Source of the DNA: Cydia pomonella
Lineage: Eukaryota > Arthropoda > Insecta > Lepidoptera > Tortricidae
Reading direction: 5' to 3'
Length of the DNA stretch: 64,000 bases
Assembly: GCF_033807575.1 (NCBI RefSeq)
Contig: NC_084730.1
Span: forward strand, 1,533,986-1,597,985
The translations under genes were made by a program, and so were the position numbers. The first letter of the stretch is position 1. Each line of letters starts with the position of its first letter. This document shows positions 12,470-24,500 of the stretch, one piece after another. The notes beneath the pieces are model-generated. The model was not told the origin of the DNA. It did not search any database and saw only the letters and a program-made list of their open reading frames with translations.

Positions 12470-13099
12470 TTAAAGTTTTTAGGGAAACTCGCAAATATCT
12501 GTAAAAAAAAACTTTATGCTGAATTTGACCAAAATTCATATAACATTTTATGCTCCTTACAACCTCAGGAATGCGTGGTTAAAATCTGTCGGGTTATATG
12601 GGCCCACGGTGTATATATAATGACCGGATTATAGAATTTGATCATTAAATTTAATGAAATGCTATTTTAGAATCTATCACTTTGTGATATAATTAGTTAA
12701 GTTTGTCTTTATACTAGCTTTTATTTGCCCTGTTAGAAATTTTGTTATTGTGGGTCGAATCATAAATATTTTTTTTTTCTAAAATTAAGTATGTCTTTTA
12801 GTTTTCTTAAACGTACTTACCCATACCCCGGAGTTAACCCCTCGTATGCTGCCTGTCAAATTAGATCCTTTGAAAAAGTGACCTTGTCATTTAAAACAAT
12901 AGATTTAAATTCCCACGCACGGATGCGTGTCTAAGCATAAAAGGAGTTAACGGAATTAAATAAAAACACGGTGTACAATTGACATTTTTGCTAGGCCCCC
13001 AGGATAATCATTACATTACATTTATTTCTTTACCCTTTATTGCTCAATACAATAATATCCAAATGGCGGACTTAATTTCGCATTCTCTACCAGCTCGCA

Positions 13100-13330
13100 A
13101 AATCGATGGCCTATGGTAGGAAGTAGGATGGCAGAAAGGTTCTCTAGTGGCGGCCACATACAGACGCAGCGTGGGAAGGCCCCAGACTAGATGGACCATT
13201 GATCTGGTTAAAGTCGCGGGAAACCGTGGGTTGAGGGCAGCAAATGACCGTTCTTTGTGGAAATCCTTGAGGGAAGCCTTTGTCCAGCAGTGTATATCTT
13301 TCGGCTGAGATTTATTTATTTATTTAATCT
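13100..13330 (+). mobile_element. RTE-like LINE C-terminal fragment
   Basis: With small frame corrections it reads GRPQTRWTIDLVKVAGNRG, then NDRSLWKSLREAFVQQC and a stop. This is the characteristic C-terminus of RTE/BovB-like polyproteins in insects. It is followed by a 3' tail near TTTATTTATTTA. Confidence 0.65.
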
Positions 13331-13507
13331 TTATTGCACAATACATGAAGGTACAAATGGCGGTCTTAATGCCATAAGGCATTCGCTACCAGTCAACCAA
13401 TGGGTTAAACCAGAAAAAATAAGTAGGTGCAATGTCTTTTAAAGCAAATGAATTTGTAACCGAGACTATATATGAATATAAACTATATATTGATAAACTT
13501 ACACATA

Positions 13508-13986
13508 CACCGTGTTTTTTTTTGATTTGCGTTAATTTCGAGGGTGCATTCCTGAGCTTAAATTAAGTAACTTTCTCAAAGACACCGATATTCTAATTAA
13601 CTCCATTTCGGAGATAATCAATCATTAATTTTTATCTTATAAGGCCCTTACGAGCGTGTACACTTGCCTTAGGGCCTGTTTACTTATTGATTAGTGTTTA
13701 GTGCGAGTTCATACATTTGCTACTAAAAGTAAGTACTATCTCGGACGATCGACGTTCGAAATGACATTGATATGTCACAGTTTTCAATTGTTTGGTTGAG
13801 TTAAATGTAATGCCCGTGTTACAACAACGCTATATGCAACATTTAGTTACTTATTATAATAATAAAAATAGTAAAAAAAAAAAACAAAAAAAATTTTTTT
13901 TTTTTTTTAATTACCTATGCCATTTAGTTTTCTTAAATGTACTTACCGATACCCCGAAGTTAACGAAATTCAATAAAAACACGGTG
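13508..13986. mobile_element. 479-bp TIR element (CACCGTGTTTTT ends, TA target)
   Basis: The ends are CACCGTGTTTTT and AAAAACACGGTG with TA on each side (13506-13507, 13987-13988). Related terminal pieces occur at 12810-12975 and 14911-14985. The CACCGTG start is shared with the 3.8-kb element at 8800. It has no transposase frame; probably a mariner-type MITE. Confidence 0.6.
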
Positions 13987-14375
13987 TATACTTAATACAA
14001 ATAAACATACATATATTGATACATACATAATTATACCAAGAATGAATCAATGATGATGATGATGACTTCCTACAACCAAAACTTTACTGCGATAGATATA
14101 TTCCACCTGCCCACCGCTAAATATAGAAAAGCCTTATCAGATTGTTTAATATAGATTAATGTATACTAATTTAATTTATAATTGCCGTGTTTAGCCAGAG
14201 ATACATTTAAACTATTATTAGCATAGTAAAATTGTATATCTGTCCTACCTTCTTCAACTTTATGTGTATAAGTAACTTGTGGATAACGTTGTTGGCTGTA
14301 CATAAAAACAACACTTATAATGTAACACCATTTGTCGATTGTATTTGTATAGTTGTTTGTTATCCCTTAAAAACA

Positions 14376-14402
14376 ATAAAATAAAATAAAATAAAATAAA
14401 AT
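14376..14402. repeat. (AATAA)n tract, probably a LINE tail
   Basis: AATAAAATAAAATAAAATAA-type pentanucleotide repeats follow a 3' UTR-like sequence ending near AAAAACAATAAA. This fits slippage at a LINE 3' end. Confidence 0.55.
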
Positions 14403-14699
14403 GATTATCTGCTACTCAAACATTATAATAATCTTATCTCCGATATAAGTAAAGGGTACCTTTTCTTTAAAAACGACACAGTTCCGGTTACATTAGGTCT
14501 AGGTCTAGTTCAGACAATTACGCCTACATACTATAAAATACTATATAGAATTAGATACAATTCTACATAAAGATGGCAGTTTATTGGTGGTGTTTAACAT
14601 AAGTATTGTATCGTATATGGTTGGAGTTCTGTGTCATAAATGGTACTTAGGTCTGAATAAAACAGTAAAGACTATATAAAGTATAATCATTATTAAAGA

Positions 14700-14838
14700 A
14701 CAGTCGCCGCCAGATATATCGGAGCGGTCAAGGTGATAAAAATATCTGAGCATGCGGTTTAACGTCTAGACAATAGACTGTTCAGACATTTGTGAACATC
14801 TTGACTGTTCCGATATATCTGATGGCGACTGTTCCTCT
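14700..14838. repeat. Palindromic MITE, copy 1
   Basis: The arms (AACAGTCGCCGCCAGATATA and its near reverse complement at the other end) fold back over about 135 bp. A related copy lies at 18405-18540. Confidence 0.75.
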
Positions 14839-15335
14839 ACAATAAACCTAGTCTCTTAAAATGCCTATTATCTATGAAAGAAATAAGTCATCATAATCAG
14901 CTTATAGATACACCGTGTTTTTTTTATTTCCGTTAATTTCAAGAGTGCCTTCCTAAGCTTAAATTAAGTAACTTTCGTGATGCGCACTTAATGATCTTTT
15001 CTTCTGTTTTTTGGCCTGTACAGGTTCGTACATGTTTGTGACTGTCACAAATAAATGTCCTCTATCTTTATATTTATTTTAAAGTATATTTTTTTGGCAA
15101 AAAACTTATTGTAAGCCAATGTTAGTTTATCGTCGCGCTAGGTAGGCTAACTAGCCGTGACCAATAATAAGTGTCTATTCACAAAGCGAACGCCGGAACA
15201 TTGAATGGTTCAACCGTGAAATGTGACTACAATGAGACAAAGCTAGCTAAATTTGAAGTTAACACTGTGAAGTCATTTGTGTATTATTTTACTAATAAAA
15301 TACCTGTGTTTTGTTTAAGTTAAACAACAACTTTA

Positions 15336-15353
15336 CCCCCCCCCCCCCCCCCC
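15336..15353 (+). repeat. Run of 18 C bases upstream of an exon
   Basis: An uninterrupted C18 tract lies 52 bp before the splice acceptor at 15404-15405. Flanking sequence resembles 21104-21150, which precedes another exon of the same gene. Confidence 0.9.
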
Positions 15354-15405
15354 ACCTCTCCAAAACAAATAACTATTTTAACATAATATGATGTGTCCTT
15401 TCCAG

Positions 15406-15544
15406 AGAAGACATGGAGAAGGTGAACATCAAGTTTCACGACAACGACACGATCACGTACCAACACAACAAGATCCTGCGCTTCGTTCCCGAACTATCAG
15501 TCAATAAGAATCAGAAGTTGACAGTGCCCAACATTCCTCTACTG
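15406..15544 (+). CDS. CD36-family exon a (first visible)
   Basis: The acceptor is TCCTTTCCAG; the exon opens with the last base of a split codon and ends CTG before GTGAGT. It encodes EDMEKVNIKFHDNDT and then QHNKILRFVPELSVN, ending NIPLL in phase 0. The internal ATG at 15413 is not a start, because the family has about 85 residues before it. Its 3' 132 bases (from about 15413) are the unit of the array that follows. Confidence 0.9.
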
Positions 15545-18500
15545 GTGAGTCTAACAACAGGTGAACAAAGTGACAACGACACGACGACATACCAACACAA
15601 CAAGATCCTGCGCTTCGTTCCCAAACTATCAGTCAATAAGAACCAGAAGTTGACAGTGCCCAACATTCCTCTACTGGTGAGTCTAACAATAGGTGAACAT
15701 AGTCACAACGACACGATTACGTATTAACACAACAAGATCCTGCATTTCGTTCCCGAACTATTAGTCAGTAAGAACCACAAGTTGACAGTGCCCAACATTC
15801 CTCTACTGGTGAGTCTAACAACAGGTGAACAAAGTTACAACGACACGACGACATACCAGCACAACAAGATCCTGCGCTTCGTTCTCGATCTATCAGTCAA
15901 TAAGAATCAGAAGTTGACAGTGCCCAACATTCCTCTACTGGTGAGTCTAACAACAGGTGAACAAAGTGACAACGACACGACGACATACCAACACAACAAG
16001 ATCCTGCGCTTCGTTCCCAAACTATCAGTCAATAAGAACCAGAAGTTGACAGTGCCCAACATTCCTCTACTGGTGTGTCTAACAATAGGTGAACATAGTC
16101 ACAACGACACGATTACGTATTAACACAACAAGATCCTGCATTTCGTTCCCGAACTATTAGTCAGTAAGAACCACAAGTTGACAGTGCCCAACATTCCTCT
16201 ACTGGTGAGTCTAACAACAGGTGAACAAAGTTACAACGACACGACGACATACCAGCACAACAAGATCCTGCGCTTCGTACCCGAACTATCAGTCAATAAG
16301 AACCAGAAGTTGACAGTGCCCAACATTCCTCTACTGGTGAGTCTAACAATAGGTGAACATAGTCACAACGACACGATCACGTACCAACACAACAAGATCC
16401 TGCGCTTCGTTCCCGAACTATCAGTCAATAAGAACCAGAAATTGACAGTGCCCAACATTCCTCTACTGGTGAGTCTAACAATAGGTGAACATAGTCACAA
16501 CGACACGATCACGTACCAACACAACAAGATCCTGCGCTTCGTTCCCGAACTATCAGTCAATAAGAACCAGAAGTTGACAGTGCCCAACATTCCTCTACTG
16601 GTGAGTCTAACAATAGGTGAACATAGTCACAACGACACGATCACGTATCAACACAACAAGACTGCGCTTCGTGCCCGAACTATCAGTCAATAAGAACCAC
16701 AAGTTTGTCAACTTGATAAGATAAGATAAGATGTTTATTTGTAAAGTCATGTACATGAGATGTTATTAAAGTTATACAGTATCCATGACACCCTGTCAGG
16801 GCACACAAATTGTCTTATATCTAGCTTAATACTAAATTACAGGCTGTGCATGCTTATGTGTAGTATTTGAATTAATGTCTAATACCTAATATACTGGTAC
16901 ATGGCTAATATACTGGTGAGGTGAATATTAATACTGCGTCTTTTCTGTATAAGCTCCCTTATTTCTAATTATTTGTATGTAATTTATTTTGGCTTATTTT
17001 TGTCTGTTACCTTCCGTGAGTTTTCTCCATGAGGCCATTGCGTGGCATTTTTTTTAATGTTTTTCTTATACATGTTAAGTGATTGACTGACTGACAGTAA
17101 GTAAGTAAGTAAGTAAATATTCTTTATTGCACCAACAATTATACATTTACAGACAAAAATACAGTACATACACAGTACACAGTTTACAGTATTGTGTGTT
17201 TACTAATAAAATATTTCTATTTTATGTTTCTAAAATAAAAAAAAATCATTTCATCTCGATATTTTGTTTCAGACAGTGACATCGTTCTCTCCCAACCTAG
17301 CCGGGCTGGTGGTGAGCGGGCTGGCATCAGTCCTGTCTGTGGCGTACAAGAAAACTGCAGAACCATTCGTCAAGGTTACTGCTGAACAGCTGGTTTTTGG
17401 GTATGTTTATAACTACTACTGTACTATATAGATAGTTTAGATATAAAGATTATTTATTATTCAAGTAGGCATATTACAATGCGCTTATGAACGTCAAATA
17501 AAGCTACGCCGGCTCTAACCCTACACCTCTGACCCGAGAAGATTTGAATCCCTCCTAAATTGTAAGAAACTTAGCGGGACACATATTTTCAAAACATTAC
17601 AAGTTACAACTAACATGCGTTAAATAACAATATACAATTTAAATTAATATGAAAAAAAAAAAATAATGCTACACCTCTGCCCGAGAAGATTTAAATCCCT
17701 CCTAAATTGTAGGAGGGTATCCCAATATGGGACCGGCAAGAAAATCTGTTGTACATGTGAAATGTTTGTTTTATAGGTACGACGACCCTCTAGTGACTCT
17801 GGCGCATTACTTCTACCCAAAAGGAAAGAGACCGAATAGTCAGATGGGACTTTTGCTAGCGGTAAGTACCATACACCATACGATAGGGTGCTTAGCCAAC
17901 ATGCCAATCATTAACGCTACGTCATGTAGCGTAGTCATATCTCTCTATCATTCTTCCAAATTAGTGCGACAGTGGCAGTTGCGTTTCGTTGGCTACGGAG
18001 CGTAAACGATTGGCATGTTGGCTATGCACTCAGGGCAGTAACAACACGCTTTATCGTCACGATACACCAGTAGGAGAAAAAAAGATGTACGTATGTCGGG
18101 CATGAATACCGGTATCCTGGAATCCCGAAATACCGGAATTTCGGACAGATTTTTACGATATCTCATTATCGGAATTCAGGGGTGTCAGTATTGAAATCTA
18201 AGGCGAAGGCTATACTTACAATAAATACTGTGAGCCATCAATATGATAAATACTGATGGATTATATTCTTACATTCTGTTCTACAGGCTACACGTGCAAT
18301 AATTATCACGTCAGTACCTACTGTAACGTGTTTCGTAGAGTTCAGTCGTCAGTCTCCATTGCTGTCGTGATGCAGACATATCGCAGTATTTACTGTATAC
18401 AGTCGCCATCAGATACAACGGAGCGGCCAAGGCGCTCACAAGTATCTGAACACGCCTCTATTGTCAAGGCGTTAGAGCGCGTGTTCAGATATTTTTTAGC

Positions 18501-21500
18501 ACCTCGACCGCTCCGATATATCCGCGGGAGCCAGTACGTGTAATCTTAGTATATTGACGAATGTCAATATTTATCGCAAACCGCAATCCGGAATCCAGAA
18601 TCTAGATTTCCGAGATGAATATTGTGATACGTCAATCTTGACTTGACGATCAATTCAATTCAATTCAATTCAATTCAATTCAAATATACTTTATTCATGT
18701 AGGCCTAGCAACAAGCACTTATGAATAGTAAGACAGTATTACATATAATTATCTTAATCTAATTATCAGAGCAATTTATTGATGTTGTAAATATTATTCC
18801 ATATATAATACTAATGAATATAATTCATAGATCAAATTTAATACTAAAACTTTCACAAAATACAGTCATACAAAAAAAAATGTATAAAAAATACTTGTCT
18901 AGATTGTTTCTAGAATAAATTCTAAATGTCAAACAAATATAATAAAAACAACAAAGGAAATACATGCATTGGAATATCCATTTCATCATCATTATTCAAA
19001 TATAATAAATAATTAATCATTTCGAATCACAATTAATCCCACGTTGTTTTATCATTCATGTAGTCTTGTGTGGTATAATAAGCTTTAGAAATAAGTTTAC
19101 GCTTTACATGATTCTTAAATTTATTAATTGGTAACTCAGTAATATGGTTTGGAAGTTTATTATAAAATCTCACACAATTACCCATGAATGATTTTTTAAT
19201 TTTATGGAGCCGAGTGAAGGGCACGGCGAGCTTATGTTTATTTCTAGTATTAATATTATGAATGTCACAATTTTTCTTAAAATCGGCAATATTTTTATGC
19301 ACATACAGAATATTCTCATAAATGTATTGACAGTGCACTGTCATGATGTCAATTTCCTTAAATTTATCTCTCAGTGAGTCTCTATGGTTCATTTTATATA
19401 TTGCTCGAATAGCCCTCTTCTGCAGAACAAAAATGGTATTTATCTCTGAAGCACCACCCCACAGTAAAATACCATATGACATAATGCTATGGAAGTAACT
19501 AAAATATACTAATCGAGCTGTTTTGACATCAGTTAACTGACGGATTTTGCTTACTGCAAAAGCTGCAGAACTCAGTCTATTCGAAAGAGTAGCAATATGG
19601 GGACCCCACTGGAGTTTAGAATCTAAAGTTATACCAAGAAAAACTGTACTATCAACTAGTTCCAATTCCTCATCCTTCACAATGACACTTGTTTGTACAT
19701 GCCTTACATTACTAGTGACAAACTTAATACATTTAGTCTTATTCTCATTTAACAATAAATTATTAACATTGAACCAATTTACTACTTTAGAAATAGCATC
19801 GTTTACATCATTGTAAGCTTGTTGCTGTCGTTTGACTTTGAAAATAAGTGAAGTGTCGTCTGCAAACAATACTATATCATGGTGGGTCTTTACAAGGAAT
19901 GGCAAGTCATTTATGTAGATAAGGAACAGGAAAGGTCCCAATATCACAATATCACAGTAAGTATTTATTGCCCAAAGTATGATTTATTATGACCATTTTT
20001 ACGGTCGCAAGCTGGTCGGTTCCTCGCGGACGTGACCGGCTCCGGACGGATTCCATCGCTTTCGCCATACATAATGTATAGGCACATTGACGCGCTCCGA
20101 CGTGGCCCAACTCCAGCCAGTCACTGGGAATCGTACATAATAGTAAAACACCTCTTGGGCAACGTCCTTGATTTTTCCTTCTTGACCCGCACGCACCCTT
20201 GCTGCAGTAGTATAATTTCATCTTTTTTTACAAAATTTATTTAGGTGCTAATTTCTTGATATTTCCAGCGAAACGGGACCTTAGACGAAGTATCGACGAT
20301 TTACACGGGCCAGAAGTCCATGTCGCGTTTCGGGTACCTGGACAAGATCAACGGCTTGGACCACCTGCCTCACTGGAAGGATAGTCCCTGCAACGATATT
20401 AGGTATTATTTATCCACAATTTTGAGTTGTTTCATGTTGGCTGGTTCAGTTGACTTAATCGTGATGATTATGAATGATAAATATTTACTAGCGTTCATTT
20501 GGATTTCATTTCAATTGTTTTACAGTTGGTATTTTCTTCGCGTTGGTGATAAATTGTGTTTCACTCGGTAGCACAATCACAACGCTTAAGATTCCACTTT
20601 ACGTACTTGCTTTGCTCGTGGTTCAATTTTTGAATCTTTCGCTTATTCTATGGGTCATACTTTCAAATTATTTACGAAAAATTAAAGAAAAGGAACCTTA
20701 GAATTGATTTAAATGGGGCCAGATTTTTATTTGTAGCCTTTTACTTTTTAAGTACTTTTATTTGAGTTTAATTCATAGCTTAATTTATTTCTGTAAGTTT
20801 TTATTTTTAGGCCTAATTTTAGTTCAATTTGTAAAGTATCAGAAATAAAAAATAACACCTTTCCCCCTTTAATATCTTTTTAAATATGGATCCTTGCAAA
20901 AAGTGTACTGTATTTTTTCGTAGAATTTATTGTGTCGATTATTTAGATGTAACAAAATTTTTGCTTTATTAGTAAGAATCTGAATAACGTTTGCGTTATT
21001 CAGATTCTTACTAGCAAGAGACTTCTATTTCATTTATAATGCTCCTCCCTGAAAATAATCCTGGCGGCGCTCATGCTTATTCTCGTATCAATATTAGGAC
21101 GACAAGTTAAACAACAACTTTGCCCCCTTGTAAAACAAATAAGTATTTAATGGTTATAATTTATAATAATAACTCCACGGCCGATTCGGCCACGGCGACT
21201 GATATCAACTCCGTTGCTGTCTCTGGTGTGCTCGCAAGTGACTGGTGTAGCCGATCTTGCTACCAAAAGTTCGCGAACATTGCGGGCATGTGAGCACACC
21301 ATTTGGTTATAATTTAATCGTATATACAAACTGTATATTATTTCAGGGCCTCAGAAGGATCATTCTTCCCCCCTCGGGCGGTGACCAAGTCGGACCTAGT
21401 CCATGTGTACGACAAGGACATCTGCCGTATACTTCCCCTGCAGTACAGGAGAGATATCTACAAAGATGGTCAGTTTTTTACCGTTTATCTACTTACCTAT

Positions 21501-24500
21501 TTGATCGTATGGCATTATGACAGAAGCATAGAATTCATAAATCGAACTCCAGAGAATTAATCCACTTGATATCTTCGTCGTTCAGTTTAATCAGGTCTTC
21601 CGAGGGGCCTCCAGGATATCGGGTAGATGGACACTCTTGGAAAATATGTCAGATACTCTGTTCCTCCGCACCACAGTGATTAGGCATTTTTAATTTCACC
21701 TTCCCATACAAAAGGAGTTTTGTTGTCATTTTAAAACTACGTGTTGGATTGTAATGAAACTTTGCGCATATAATGACTTAAGGTATATCTATGCCCGTAA
21801 TTAGTTTAAATAGCTCCAGCTTATAAACCAAACGAAATAGAGCAAAAACTAGTTGTATGAAAAACTTAAATTCGCTGTTTTAACTATGGTATCAGAAGCT
21901 ACATAAACAAATAGCAGGACTAGATATAATCAGTGATCGGAACTATGGGAGTAAAACTTTAACAAAACTTATCAAGCGGACGTAAAAAGAGTGCTTATAG
22001 TCTTAAAAATATTCGAATATCTATGAATGTAAATATTTTTATGGCTTTAAGTACTATACTATCTGGTACTATCTGGTTGTCTGGAAGAGATCGCTTTTTA
22101 GCGATAAGACCGCCTGTTGTTACCTGGTTCTATTTTCCTTTAAAAATTCATTTGTAGTTTTACATGTATGTAAAATGTATAATTGTTGGTGCAATAAAGA
22201 ATATTTACTTACTTACTTACTTACTTACTTACTATTCCTATCCCTATGGACATGAATATTTTTAGGGCTGTATGCACTATTTTATGTCCACTTAACAAGT
22301 TTTGTTAAAGTTTTACTCCCATAGTTCCGATCACTGGATATAATATATACCTTATCCTATTGTGAGTACAAAGTTTCAGAGCAATCTAGCTAGTCGTATT
22401 AAAATGAAAGCGTAACTACGTTTGTATGGAGAACCGAGCTTGCTGTGGAGACTTAAGATCAAACACCGGTTTGATCTTAAGATGACGTATTTAAGCAACG
22501 GCTTAAATACGTGCGCGGCAATAATCATTGCAGCCGATTATTACAGATTTCATTTGTTCTACAAAACGTAAAACCTGGCCTGTTAACAGTGCACGGGCAT
22601 CAAATTAGAAACTTAGGTTGGCTATGAACATTTGCATTCATTGACTGGCTGCAATGATTATTAAGTTAAGAAAAAATGTCCTTATATAACAAGACACTCT
22701 GCCCTAACGTTCCGACATTTGTGTTATGTAGGGTGAGATTTCATACAGACTTCTTAATTTGGTTGGTTAATTTTATTGTGAAGTTGGCGGCCAAATGTTG
22801 GCTGGCGATTGGCGTCAATATTTGGCCGCTAACTTCACACCTGTTTCGCTTCTAATTGTGAACTCGCGGTTCACCAAAAACTCTAGTAGGTTCATAGACA
22901 TCTATTAACTTTCGACGCGATTGAATAAATATGGAAATTGAATTTAACGGCCTTTAATAACATCAGTTACCACATTTGATCATTATCAGACCAATGAATT
23001 CATATAAGGAGAAAAACAATGTGCGCAAACTTTGTTCATTATCAACCAAGTCGACTAAGCCGCGCGCGGGATATTGTTAAGACAAAATGCCCCTGTATAA
23101 CGAGACACTCTGCCCTAACGTTCCGCCATTTGTGATAAGTAGGGTGAGATTTCATACAGACTTCTTAATTTGGTTGGTTAATTTTATTGTGAAGTTGGCG
23201 GCCGATTGGCGCCAACATTTGGCCGCTAACTTCACACCGGTATAAGCGAACTACTAGTTATTTCTTTTCATATCTCTTCCAGGCATCCAAACCGGCCTCT
23301 ACACACCACCCGCTTCCACATTCGAGTCGGCCGACGTCAACCCGGACAACAGGTGCTACTGTCAGGGTGAGAAGTGTCCGCCGCGGGGCTTGCAAAACAT
23401 CAGTCCTTGCCAATACAGTGAGTTACGTATAGGTTTTATTAGTATTATTTTTAAGCTGAAGATGTCGACACAGTTACATATGCATCTTGTTGACGGGTGG
23501 GAAGACAGCGGGTGGGTGTGAAAGTTGTGTAGAACGCGCTCGGTCTACCCTCGTGCGCGTCGGCTGTGTTCGCTTTCAACGTTACTGCTGGTCGCGTCCA
23601 CACTTGTTGGTCTATCCAAGCACACTACACACAGTGTCACTACGCGTTTTCGATTCGGATTTTGCGTGTTTATTACCCAATTTAAATCGCATGATATCCC
23701 GATCGATATACTTATAAGTCTAGTAAAACTAACCCGTGAAACATTCAAAACTGTTATTAACATGTTGTTGATCAACGAGGACCAAGTGTTAATATTTTAA
23801 CATCTCACACACACAGCAGTACCAAGAATACTAAAAGTAGGTTTTTTGTTAACAAGTTATTTAGATAATTCAAGTATTTATTGTTTACTTCCAGGCGCTC
23901 CTGTATACCTCTCGTACCCGCACTTCTACGACGCTGAGCCATCTCTTCTAGACAAATTTGAGGGTTTGAAGCCAGTTCAGAAGACCCATGAAACCTACTT
24001 CATGATACAACCGGTAAGTGTAAATTGCTACCTAGTTTGCCAATACAGCTTATTATGCGTATGTATATTCCGGTCTTCAATACGGCATACTTTTCTGGGG
24101 AAATTCAACCAGATTTAAAACTCAGATACCTAATGCCTTAGGGTATTTTGGTATGTATACCTCTTTACGGTTTCCTCTCATAATCTATTGTTTTGAACCC
24201 CGTACTTCACAGGGCTGAACTGACTAGTCTTAATGTGAATTTTACCAGTTTGTTAAAACGGGACGAATAACTATTTATATCCATTTTCTAAGTGGAAAAA
24301 TGTAGTCTTGGGTGAGACTTGAACTTACAACAACTGGATCACTAATCCAGTGCTCTGCCATCTGCCATCTGAGCTACCAAGATCTCATCCATGGACTGCA
24401 AATATTAGGGTGCCTCCCTAAAGGCCCATATGGTGGCCCTAGCGACATATACCGTAAGGGGTTACTTCTCAAATAGCTACCGGAGTTCCAAGTCATATTG

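Larger units (their letters stand above)
8800..12611. mobile_element. 3.8-kb element with CACCGTGGGCCC terminal inverted repeats
   Basis: The left end (8796-8832) and the right end (12580-12615, reverse complement) match over about 37 bp with two mismatches and begin CACCGTGGGCCCAT. A TA dinucleotide flanks each end, as for Tc1/mariner-type insertion. The interior has no long open frame; it holds a SINE piece (8905-9050) and a decayed LINE (10380-11420). It is probably a non-autonomous or decayed copy. Two independent short elements with similar ends are the alternative. Confidence 0.5.
21690..22450. repeat. Old dispersed repeat split by a hAT-like insertion
   Basis: The flanks TACAATCC/GGATTGTAATGAAACTTTG and CAATCTAGCTAGTCG...GGAGAACCGAGCTTGCT recur in reverse complement at 37510-38130, where a SINE interrupts them instead. 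The class is unknown. Confidence 0.65.

Noticed and set aside
15413..15415. ATG at 15413 as the CD36-family start codon
   Set aside because: A strong acceptor lies 8 bp upstream and the family requires an N-terminal helix and about 85 residues before this point.
16178..16693. 171-codon open frame of 44-residue repeats as a separate repeat-protein gene
   Set aside because: It is the in-frame reading of the exon-derived array; it lies after the first donors, lacks its own start context, and is explained by the 132-bp (44-codon) period.
18616..19965. Target-site duplication around the 18651-19944 LINE copy
   Set aside because: The ATTGTGATA-like strings on each side are in inverted, not direct, orientation; no convincing duplication was found.
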